Assembly: GCA_020746105.1 (NCBI GenBank)
Contig: CM036626.1
Location: 14,278,001 to 14,342,000, forward strand
Length of the DNA stretch: 64,000 bases
Direction of reading: 5' to 3'
DNA from: Trogon surrucura
Taxonomy: Eukaryota; Chordata; Aves; Trogoniformes; Trogonidae
Position 1 is the stretch's first letter. Every line of letters starts with the position of its first letter. The notes beneath the pieces were generated by a model that was not told the origin of the DNA, searched no databases, and saw only the letters and a program-made list of their open reading frames with translations. Below are positions 26,938 through 38,900 of the stretch, one piece after another. Made by a program: the position numbers and the translations under genes.

Positions 26938-29900
26938 CTGTGGAGGGGCAAGAGGCTGTTAGCAGTGCCAGCAAACAAACCCCATGTCCCCTGTGCCGGG
27001 AGCAGGAGCTGCAGCTGAGCACGGGGACCAAGCTGGGGAACTGGGGAACAGGGAGGGGGGAAACATGACTCACCAGCGTGGTGGCAGCTGCCTGCTTGGA
27101 CTCTTCGCTCAGGTGGCTCAGCATCTTGTCCACCTTCACCAGCTCCTCGGCACTGATGTACTCTGTGTCTGTGGGGAAAACCCCAGTGTGTGTGGGGTGA
27201 ATGTGACACCCTCAGGCTGCTCTGAGGCTGCAGGGTGAGGCACGGAGTGGGGGGCTGTGGCTGCCCTCGGGGACCAGTTGGGACAAGGATCTTGGTGCTG
27301 GGGACAGAGGTCCCCACGCTGGGGGGCAGCAAGCTGGACATTGGGCACCACAAAGGGACAGAACTTGCCAAAAGCAGGCAGTGAACACAGCCCCATCCCA
27401 AGTTCCACCACTGGAGGACAGCAGGGAAGCCATGGACATGTCATGGGGGAAAGCAGATGCCAGCAGCCCCTTTCCCCCAATTCTGTGTCCCAGTGGTTAG
27501 CACAGCCCAGCTCCCAGCACAGCGCCGACACTTACAGGTGTGCAGGGAGAAATGGCGTTTGTCCGTGGCTGGGGCAGCAGCAGCCAGGGCCAAGGGCTCG
27601 GCGTGGCCCAGCAGGTACTGGATGGAGCGCAACTGGAAGCAGGGGTCTGCCAGCAGCACCGCTGTTGCGCGCTCAGCCCTGTGGAGAGACACGGTCAGGG
27701 CTCTGCCCCAGGTACACCCTGCCCTGAGGGGCACAGGGCCACCCCACTGTGTGCCCACAGTGCCCACCCCCTCCCCACTCCTGGCATCATCGAATCAAGG
27801 AAACATGCTCAAATGCAGCCCTCCCTTCTCCTCTTCCATTGCCCCCTCCCCAGAGGCTCCAGGGATCGATACGGTGCATTAGCACTTGCTGAGCCTGCAG
27901 CCCTCACAAACCGGTGCCCAGCTGAGCCCAGAGAGGCTGAAGCAGCACCCTCACTTCACAGCATTGCAAGAAGAAAAGGAATGATGCCAGGCAGCAGCCT
28001 CATGCCAGGGGCACCATCCTCCCCCCATCCCTGCACCCCCAGGGTAAGCGGGTGCCCCTGCAAGGCAGGCAGGAGCAGTCGTGGCTCTGGCTCGCTTCAG
28101 GCATCTGCGGGGACAGCCAGGAGAGCTGAAGGGCACCTTAACGAGCATCTTCATCAGGCACTCGTGCCGTGGCTTGTTCACAGACCTCGGCAAGGAGCGG
28201 AGTTGGCTCCGTGGCCAGCCCTTGGGCAAGCAGAGCTGCCTCAGTTTCAGGAGATGAGGGAGAAGCCGTTGGCACAGCCTGATCCCGGGGTGCAGGGGGT
28301 TAACAGCCCCTTGACTCGTGGCAGCTGCTGCAGCAGCCAAATTAGCTTTTTGCTGCCCTAATGGAAACCAATTCCCCAGCTCTGCCTTCTGCTTCCCACC
28401 ACCCGCCAGGGCTCTGGGGAATGACATTCCTGCATGTCCTTCACCCTGCGGCCATCCCCTCCCTGCAGCCCCTCCTCTGCCCTGGGGACCCCACCAGGCT
28501 CACCCCATGGCCAGGCGTGCTGGGGATGTGGGGGTGTGGGTCACTGGCAGCTTAAGCAGGGGTTGGTGAGGATGAGAGCAGCAGGAAGGACCATGACTGG
28601 GGGCTAAGAGGAGGTGGGGGGAAATGACTGCCATCCCCCCTCCCAGACCTGACACAAGGGGCTCCCAGAGGTGACGATGGGGCGGGTTTATTCCTGCATC
28701 CTCCCAGAGGCTGAGCAGTCAGTGCGGCACCCTTACGGATTACAGGCGGTCGAGGTTGCCGTTCTCCGGCGGGAGGGACGGCGACTGCCCCCGGTAAGGC
28801 CTGAGGGTCAGCAAAGTGGCCCCGAGCACCCCTGGGGACAAGCGACCACGCCAGGTTGCACATCGCCCTGCCCACCCCAGGATGGCTTAGGGAGGGCCAT
28901 GGCCACGGCCACAGCCACCGCCACCACTCCCCACGCCGGGACCAATGGGATCCTGCCCGTCCCACCCGCCGCGCACCGCCAGCGCGTAAATAGGGGCAGG
29001 AGCAGGACCGCGTTCCCGCAGCGAGCCCAGCTCCCCAGGAGATGCGGAGCGGGAGGGAGCCGGACGCCAGACGGGGCTCACCGGGGGAACCAGAGCATGA
29101 GGATGCGCTGAGCTGTGAAAAACTTCGCCCTGCACGGATGCGTGGCTCCGGGAGGCAGCGAGGCATTCGCCGAGCCCGAAACACAGCCCTGAAACGCCGG
29201 AGCAGCTCATCCCCTTGATGCCGGACAGGGGCTCCCACCCGCCGCCCTTCGCCCGGGTGCCGGGCAGAGCACAGGTACGCAGAAGACGCGGCAGAACTGG
29301 GGAGGGCGATGCTGCCCTTTAACTCTTTTTAAGCTCCGCAGCTGGAAGCGGGATCCCCCTTTGCAGGGTGCTTAGCAGGGTCTACGGATGCTTAATAGAA
29401 TCCCCCCCCACCTTAAGACAGTCCAGGGGCAGACTGGGGAGGACCGTGGCAGCTTTCTCCTGTGTGTCTCCTCGAGCCTGGCTGTGCTAAAGGGTCGCAC
29501 AGAGGCTCCTACCCAGCACGATGTTCCCGTGGGCACCTGCAGACCCGCTCTGGCCGCGGGTGATGAAGCTGCTGCTGCTGCTGTTCCAGTTGTGCAGCCG
29601 GGCTCCCCGCACCTCCCCGCTGCCCCGCAGCTGCCCCACCGCCTGCATTTGCACCTCCGATGTGCTGAGCTGCAGCCGGCAGACGCTCCAGCGCGTTCCC
29701 CGGGCCCTGCCACCCACCGCCACCACGCTGGACCTCAGCCACAATGCCCTGACCCACCTCCATGACCGCTGGCTTGCCGCCCTCCCTCACCTCGAAGCCC
29801 TCCACATCAGCCACAACCAGATTAAGGAGCTTTCTCCGCAGGCTTTCCACAATGCCTCCTACCTGCGGCACCTCGACATGTCGTCCAACCACCTGCACGT

Positions 29901-32900
29901 CGTGGAGACGCACTACTTTGACACGCTGGTGAGTCTGGAGGAGCTGCTGCTCTACAACAACCACATTACACGAGTGGATGAAAATGCCTTCACCAAGCTG
30001 AGTGGGCTGAGGAAAGTCTACCTGAGCTGGAACAACCTGACCACCTTCCCCTTCCACTCGGTGCAGGGGCTGGGAAACTACAGCCTCCGCACGCTGGACC
30101 TCTCCTCCAACAGCCTGAGCACCATCCCTGTGGAGGAGCTGGCAGCTCTGCCCGAAAACATCAGGAACGGCTTGTACCTGCACAACAACCCCATCAGGTG
30201 CAGTTGCCCACTCTATCTGATGCTCCAGCGCTGGAAGCAGCGAGGTTTCAGCTCCGTGAAGGATTTCTTTGAGGAACATACCTGCAAGGTCTCCGACAAC
30301 GTGCCCCGCTCCCTGATCAAGTTCCTCAAGTACAGCCACATGTTTGAGAACTGCTCGGCAGGCCCTGAAGATGTGCACCCCGTGCCTTTGCCCGTGATGG
30401 TGGGTCAGACCCTCCTGCTCGATTGCAACATCAGTGTGCCGGCCATGGCCACCACCTACATGTGGATCTCCCCTCACCACGAACCCATCAAACACCCGGG
30501 GAACAGCAACCGCTCTTTGGAGGTCTACCCCAACGGCAGCCTGAAGATCACAGCAGCCAAGCCCTGGCACTCGGGGGTCTATGTGGGCTTGGCCATCAAC
30601 AGCACTCGCAATTTCAGCAGGTTGTGCGAAGTCAACGTGACGGTCCACTACCCCAAGCCAGATGGGGAGACCTTCAGCACCGGCCTCACGACCTTGTTGG
30701 GCTGCATTGTGAGCCTGGTGCTCGTCATCATCTACCTGTATCTCACACCCTGCCGCTGCCTGAGCTGCTGCAAGAAGGCAGCTCCTCTCAGCCCACCGCA
30801 GGAGTGCAGCGCCCAGTCCTCCATCCTCAGCACCACTCCCCCTGCCACCGATGGGCCGAACCGCAAGGTCAGCGCCAACAAGCATGTGGTCTTCCTCGAG
30901 CCCCTCAGGGAGTCGCAGAATGGCAAGATCCGCCTGGCCCTGGGCGAAGACTTCTCTGATCCCAAGCACCCCAAGGTCCTGCAGTTCAAGTCGGACTCAG
31001 AGTCCATCAGCTCTGTCTTTTCGGACACCCCCATTGTGTCGTAGAGGGGTAGAGCTGGGAGCAGAGCCAGGGCTTCCCAAGAGCCGTTCTCCATCGCTGC
31101 TGGAAGCCCGATTATTGGACAGCCTGAATTCCTGGCTTGACTGTGACCCACGAGGGTGATCAGCATTACCCATAACTATTTCAGCTGAGCTCCCAGCGGG
31201 TTTTGTGCCATGGACGTGTTGGTGCCTGGCGTAAGCCATGGGCAATGGCCTCGTTAGCACACGGGTAATGCTGATGAACCCAGCACACCTGAGAAACCCC
31301 CACTTCATCTGGGCAGCCAAAGAGACGAACGGTGACACTGAGGCCAGTGGGCTGCCACGTCCCCAGGCATGCAAGACCCAAACTGGCACTATTGCCATGG
31401 ACAGTTCTCCCTCAAGCCCAAGGAATAGCTGTGAGGAGGCTGCCATCACGCGTGCCAGGGCCCCCAGCGATAGTGATGCCACCGTCCTCTCCCAGCCCAC
31501 ACCAGTCCCCACCAGTACGCCATGGCTGGGAGCTGGGGGAGCATGATCCCATCTCAAGGTGCGGTACACACCCTCCCACCCCTGAATGTGACCGTGCAGG
31601 AGGGATGGAGCTCGGCGCCTGACCAGCCATGCAGCCAAGCAAATGTTACAAGCTTTTGCTCCCCGAGAAGCTGTAAATAGTCAAGGCAGGATTAGGTGAC
31701 ACGATACAATGCCCCGTCCCGCATTGCTGAGAGCTCCCCGCGCCACCAAGGACGACGAGATCTCTGATGCGCCGCCCTCCTCTGCTACTTCTCCTTGAGG
31801 CGGACAAACGCACTGCTAAAGCACAGCTATTTAGGCAGTAATCTAATAAGCTTATCGATAAATGTGAGTAATCCTCTCCTCTCTTGGGTTGTAATTCTCT
31901 AGTTACATTGGAATAAAAATGCCTATTTTTTTAAGCTGATACTGGGCTGATTGTCTCCTTGCCCTTGCAGGGCAGCGGCGCGTGGCCACCCTGCAACCCA
32001 CAGGCGCAGTGGTGGGAGTCTGGGGGTCTGAGGGAGCCCCGGATTCCCACCGGCCTGGCGCACGGAGCCAGGCGATTCACTCCAGGCTCACAGCCTCTGT
32101 TCTCATCAAGCTGTGTCAGGGTGGCCTTGGGCGAGGGGTTAAACATTCCGAGACAGCTGGTAGCCTGAGGCTTGTTCGAGAGGAGTTTGTCCCCAGGAAG
32201 ACAGGTCTCCAGAGTGATGCCTAGGAGCTGGAGGGAGCTGGGGGAGGCAATGCCAACTGACACAAGGGCAAATCCAGACCCCAGAAAAGGGATGAGCAGG
32301 ATTTAGACGCAGGGCAGAGGCACCCGGGGGAGACCTGATGGGGATACTGCCTCCATACATGGCTGAGTCCCAGTGCCCTCTGTGGACAGAGCCCCCACCT
32401 CGGTGGATGGCCGTACTCCTTTCCCTGGCACCAAGCCTTGCATCGCCCCAGCCTAGGGAGCAGCTCTGATCCCCCCAACACCCATCTGATCCTGCAGCGG
32501 GGTAATGGTGTCCCTGCATCTACCAGCCACCACCACCATGGGGACCAAGACCCTTTGCAGACCTTCCCCGTCACACCGCAGCCCCCCATGACTGTGTGCC
32601 CGGGCTCTAAGAGCTGCTGGCAGTGAGTGGTGGGAGGGGAATATCCCCACAGCATCAGGATAGCACTAGCATCTGTCCTTCAACTTTTTCAGCCAGGAAA
32701 CATGCAGCCTTTTGTCCCAGAAAAAAAAATCAACCGTGCACCCAAAGGACTTGTCAGAAACCCACCCACCCACCTAAGGAGGGCAGAGTGTTTTGGAAAG
32801 CAGCTATCCTGAGACAACTGCAGTCTCCCAGAGCACCTTCTGACACCGACCTTGTGCGCAGCTTCATGCCATACGTGTCCTGCCGCCACACGCCCTGCGG

Positions 32901-35900
32901 TCCCCGCTTTGGCGGTTGCAGAAGGCGACGAGATGCAGAGCGACAGGCCCCGCTGGCCTGAGCCCTTGCTCCCTGTGTGCCCGCCACTGCTGGCCCTGTC
33001 ACCTCACGTTAGCGTAGCGCTCCTAACAGCCCGGGACGGCTGAACTGGCCACACTGGGGTACTGCTGGAGGGGAGGGTGAAGGTGGTGCTTCGGTGTCAG
33101 AAGGACAGGTGAGTGGCACCCTTGTCCCTTGGCGATGGAGCGGAGATGATGCCATCCTCTGGTTTTGCAGCCAGCCGGGGATCCCAGGGGAAGCAAACCC
33201 ATATCCTCAGCTGTGGGTAATGACTGAAGCTTGGGGAAAATTCAGGCCAAGCTGGAGTGTGAGAAAAGCTCCCATGGGTCTCTCCAGGGACACCCCAGCC
33301 TGAAGAAGCCCAAGAGAGCTCTTCTAGGCTGGCTGCAGTTCTCCTATCCCTGCAGGAAGGCTGAGCCCTACCATGCAGGGGACAGTGGGTCTGAGGTTTC
33401 TATCAGTGCAGCCCCCAAGGGCTTCCCTGTTGCCTTTGCCCAGGAAAATCCTGCTGCTGTGTTTCACACCTTCCTGATGCTCAGAAAGGGCCGTGCACCA
33501 CACTGCTGCTTCAAGGAGCAGCAAAGGAAGGCGGTTTGAACTGTCAAAGCAGTTCATTAAGCAGCCTGAAAGGCAAATCATCTCAGCAAGGAAAAACAGC
33601 CAGGAGCACAGACTCCCTGACAGGCAGGAGTTGGGAAATGTAACGGATGGTCCCTGAGGAATGCACCGTTCTCTCTCGGCAGCACCTGCACCATTACAGC
33701 CCCAGCTTGCTGCCAAACTGGCCTCCTGCTTCTTGGCTTTGTGGAGTAAAGTAATGGGTCAGCACAAAGCACGGTGTCGCCCGTACGCAGGGACCCGCGC
33801 CTGCAGACACAGGGGTAAGGACTAGCTTTGGGGACCAGCCTCCAGTGCTGACTCCTGTCTCCCCTGGAGCTTCACATCTTGGCCAGGACAACACAGGTGT
33901 GTTGAATGCCAGCCCCTTTCCTTGTCCTCCCACCACCAGGGCTGGAGACACGATGGATGTGGTTGGACCTGGATCTTTTCTTTACAATGCTCATGGTTTT
34001 CCAGAGCTTGAAGCAGAGAGGCCTGGTGCTGGCGAGCACGACGCCTGCTCCTTTCTCCCAGAATGTGCTCGACAGCCCCAGTGGGCTGGTAGATCCCAGC
34101 CTTGGCAGTTCCACTGCTCAGGATACAGCATTTGGAGCTGGCAGCTTTTAAAAACTGTAAGATCAGAAAGGTCAGACTCTCTTTTAATTGTGAAACCTAG
34201 GTGTCAGCTAGCCACTTCTCTGTGATCTGGCTCACAAACACCCCAACATGCTACGTGCTGAAGGACTTGAGTACTACTCATTTTCTGAGATTTTAGCACA
34301 AGGTAGGAAGGACTCCTCCCAACTGAGCTGTCCATGAAACGTCTACTCTTGCACCTCCTTCCACTACAGCTTGCTCATCAACACATATTGAAGGAGCACT
34401 AGTGTTGAAGTAATCAGTAATTACAGTATCCTATAGGACTGCAGAGAACTACCATGTCCAGCTGGGACCAGCCAAGTACCCAGGGTCCAGCAGCGCTCAA
34501 ACATGCAGGTGAGTGGCCAGGCTGAGTTTAGCAACCTGCAGACTGGGATCTTCCATGAATTTTCCAGTGGAGGTGACTCTAAAACCATCTAGGAACTGAA
34601 TCAAGCCTGCTTAGCCTGCCTCTCCCATTGAGCCTTATGCCTCCTCGCCTTCCTGCTCACCAACGTGTTATTTGGCCCAGGGAACCTCTCCACCTCCTCT
34701 CTCCTGTCAGTCTGTCCTTCTGTACCCAACTGCACAGCACAAAGCAGAAGGGAGCAGAGATCCAGCCAGAATTACCCCAGTATCACACCAGCCTAGTGCC
34801 GCTCCTTCTACAGGTCCTGCTGGCCCATGCTCAGCATCTCACTGGCACAGCGTGGTTGTTTCTGGCCCAGGATCCCCGTCCTGTGCTCTGCAGGCTGGTA
34901 CCACCACGTTCCTGGTGACCACGGTGATCTTGGCTCTGCCTTCTCCATTTTTCAGGCAGAAGTGCCTGGGAGAGGCACCTTGAAGGCTGGTTAGGTCTCT
35001 TCTTGTACAGTTGCAAACAGGTTTGCAGGCTCCTTTTACGTTCCATAATCCTCCAGACTCACACAGATGGTGTTCCTGGGGCTTGGGGGAAGCCCGAGGA
35101 ACAGGGAGGTGGCTGAGCCCTGTCACAACACAGTTCATCTCCCCTCCAGGACAGCCACTTGCTTTCCACAAAGCCTGTTACAATCTATATGCCCAGTCCT
35201 AATTACAACGAGCCTTCGCATGCTGGGGACCAACAGCCTCACCTTTGTGCCTCACCCCTTCTCCTGCCACTTGCTCTCGCCAGGATCCTTACACAAGCTC
35301 TGGCCAACGCTGCTCCATTAGCTCACTACAAAGGAGGCTTAATAGAAAATCTGCTCAATTATTTAGCAGGCAAACGGGGGAATGATACCGGCTGAAGGCA
35401 GCCAGGGTCTCTGGCGTGGACCCAACAATTCAGCCCAACTCCTGGCTCAGCCTGCCAGATCCTGCCTTCCCTCTCCACTCCACAAAACCAAGGCTCAGTT
35501 ATTAGGACCTGCAAACAGGCAGTGTACGGGCATCCCTGCTGCCTTGGCCCTGCCAGGTGCCAAGACATCCTGTAACAATGGTGCCAGTGAGGTTTAGCTC
35601 CCCCTCAGCAAGCCCTCAATGGACAGGCTGCTGCTTTGCTGGGAGATACGGCAACTGCCAAGCTCCTGCCTAGGAGCTAGACCTTCTCCTGAGGGACACC
35701 AGCTTAACTGGCAGCTCCCCACCTGGGCCCTGCACTAGCTCTCCTGTGCCCGTGTTTGCAAAGCTCGTTAGGACCAACAAAGGAGCCGAGCCATGAAATC
35801 CCCAGGTCCTGCTGCAAACACCAGTGAGCCCGGACGAGGTGGGCTCCAAAGCTTTGGTTCACCACCAGCAGCACCAGCCATCCTGTCAGATGCGATGAAG

Positions 35901-38900
35901 AAATGCACTTTTTCTCTCCCAAACACATCGCCTGCTCCATCTGGGGACTGAGGCGCACAATCTATCGACTATCGCATCACATCGCAGCCTGGGCAATGTT
36001 CCCTTCTCTTGTGCTTAATGGCTCTGCTTGATGCCAGCAGTATATAGCAAGAGGACTTGATGCCTGGCTGACTGTCCTGTGCTGGGCAAGGAGCAGCTAA
36101 GGCATCTGACAGCATCCTAATAACGCGGCTGCATGAGTCGGCAGGGTCCTGCACCTCCTTACTCCCACCCTTCCCCACTGGAACACCTTGGCCCCATAAA
36201 TGGGACCTCACTCCTCCACTCCCAGATGAACCTGTCCTCTCTGTCCCAGGGCAAAGTTTGCAGTACCTTCCACCCAAGTGCCTGGCACAGCATTGGCTTG
36301 CTGGGTTAGAGGAAACCACAAAAAACAGCTGAGCCAAGGAGGTCACCTGAGTTCCTGTCCTCATCCTCTGGGGCAGAGCCTCCTTGCAGGCAACCAGTCA
36401 AGGTAACAGCTAGTGTCCCAGGTAATTCCCACAGAGAAGTTCCTACATGTTAATGTGGGTTGGATTATGTCCCTCTGTCAGTGACTTCTCACAATCTGGG
36501 AGTTACCAAATGCAACCTGGAAGACATTTCTACCTCCTTCCAGCACTGAGCAGAGCGCTTCTGACAAAGGAAAGCCCATCCTGTTAATCTGCTCACTGCA
36601 CTAAGAGGCAGGGGAAAACGAAAAAGGAAAGCTGTCTCTTCTTGAGGTCACATAAATGGCTGTGCTCTGGAGAGCCTGGTTACACAAGGGATCCTTTAAA
36701 TCTCTTTTGTTATTCCTTGCAGCAAGATGATCCATGGTAATCATCTCCTACGGGAGCATACAGACCCAAGGAAGGTTTAAATTCTCCTTTTCCATTTCAC
36801 AGACCATCCTCTTACTCATGAGTCTGGTGACAGATGCTTCCCTTTGCTCTGCTATGGTCGGCCATTGTTGACCTGTACCACCTCCTTGTTTTCTGGGTGA
36901 CTGTGAGGAGGAGATCTCTATGAGGCTCTGCTCACCCCAGCTGCACCTCCCAGCCTTCAGCACCTTGTGGCAATGGTGCCAAGAGACTCGCACACAGGAT
37001 CAAACCAGGACTAAACCCTCGACAAAAGCAAAGGCAGTAGAAAAACCTCTGTGCTTCCTCTCACACCTCTTGGTTTTCCTCGTCCTTTCCCTGTTTGCTC
37101 TTTTTCAAAGTGCCGGCACAGAGCAGAACCACTTTGTAAGTGGGGTGCAGCACTCCCACCTCAGTCCTCAATTCAGGGTTCTGCAAAGAGGGCAGGTGGC
37201 TTGGTTTTCCCTTCCACGTGAGGCACTTCCTGCAGCCACACTGCCCTCTACATCAGGCTGCCCAGTCCCTCTGCCTGAGTGGCAGTGGAGGGTCTCCAAG
37301 CCACCAGCCTCGGTTCTTTTGTCTTGATTGACCTCAGTGGCTCCCCTGCAATGTTTGCTTGCCTTTTATAGATCAGTGACGTATCAAACCTCAGATTTAG
37401 TGCAGGGCTTTGAAAAATCACAGAGAAGCATTTTCCCTTGTGCTTCTTCCTGTTCCATCCTGTGCTTCTCCTCAGCTAGGTCCACCATAAGGACACAATG
37501 CTTTTCTTGCATCATTCCCCGTTTTGTATTTATTTCTCCTTTACAGTGCCCAAGGAGGAGACTACAAAGTCCTAGAAGATCAGTCACAGACTTGCCACTT
37601 CCCAACCACATACCTTTGACTCTACAAGTGACATGGCCTGGGACAGATGTCCAGGGGATGGGGAGCCAGAGAAGGACTTCTCATCCTGCCTGGCATGCAG
37701 GGAACCGCTTTATCACCTCCCCTACTTCCCTCCAGGAAGAAGTGTCTAGTCGTGGCATCAAATTCATGATGTTTTTCCTTTCTATGGAGCAGGATTCCAG
37801 GGGCGAGCAAAATCCTCCCATCCACAGTCTAGAAAGGCCACTGATCAATGACCTTGTGCTAAGCTCTCGGCAGTGTCACTCTTGGGGCTGTGAGACTGGT
37901 GCAGCAGCCACGGAAGGCAGGATATAATTAGATATATTTGTGTACATCTTTTGAGTCCTTGAGAGAAGAAGCTGAAAGACTGGCTGCAGGGCTGAACTGC
38001 TCAGCCAGATGGGGCTCCGCTCTCTGCAAAGCTAGAGACTATCATGCTCTCCAAATGTGAAAACAAGCAGGATGTGCAGCACAGACAGAAGAGCCCCATC
38101 TCCTACAGGGCACAGTGGCCAGGCAGGACACCTACAAATGACACTGGGAGAAAGCTTTGTCCAGACACATCATTCCCCCAGTGCTGTCCCTCTGAATAGC
38201 TGCTTACCATAAAGACAAGAAAATTTGCCTCATCCGAAAATCAGCATCACCTAAGTGCCACGCCAGGATTTTGTCTCACTCTCGTGTCACAGGTCTGGGC
38301 AGCTAGAGAGCTCTGTACACATTTTAATGCCTCCCCAGGATGTGTTCAGAGCAAAGGAGCTTTACTGAACTTTTATCCATTGCTGCGTGTCACAGCAGCT
38401 GTCCTGTTGCATGGAGTGCCACACTCCGTCCTGGGGAGGAAGGTGCACGTGTGCTGTGGGTAGAGCACTTCACAGTTACCTCTCCCAAGGGCTTTTCTGC
38501 TCCACGGGGAGTTTTGCACCCAGCAGTAGCACTGGGATACAGCTGCTGCAGGGGCTCCTTAGCTGCTGCAGCGGTTCCTTGGCTCCTGCCTGCTCTTTGC
38601 ACAACTGCCTCACTTCAGATCCCACGCACCCACATCGCTCCTGCAACACCTCCCACAGCACTGACCACTGCAGCACCCAAAGAAATGCCGCACACGGTGA
38701 CTCTGCACTTCAGAAGTCAAAAGCCACTCACCCCTGAACATCGGTGTCCACAAGCAGCCGGACAAGTATCCCTGTCACTGCCACGAGGATTGGGTAATGG
38801 TCCACACTCTCCAGCCCTATAGAAGCAAAAGAAAAAGATAGAGCCGCTGCCACCACATGACAGGCAGAGTAGGGCTGCATCGCTACTTCCACACTTGGTG

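Noticed and set aside
29509-30969. A 486-codon open frame on the minus strand, antisense to AMIGO3
   Set aside because: It mirrors the AMIGO3 coding frame; GC-rich leucine-repeat codons rarely give antisense stops. It does not begin with ATG, resembles no family, and lies within an RNF123 intron whose flanking exons join directly.
37328-37927. A 199-codon plus-strand open frame in an RNF123 intron
   Set aside because: It opens at TTG, its first ATG comes about halfway through, and it shows no recognisable domain and no splice or promoter context. Chance is the simplest reading.
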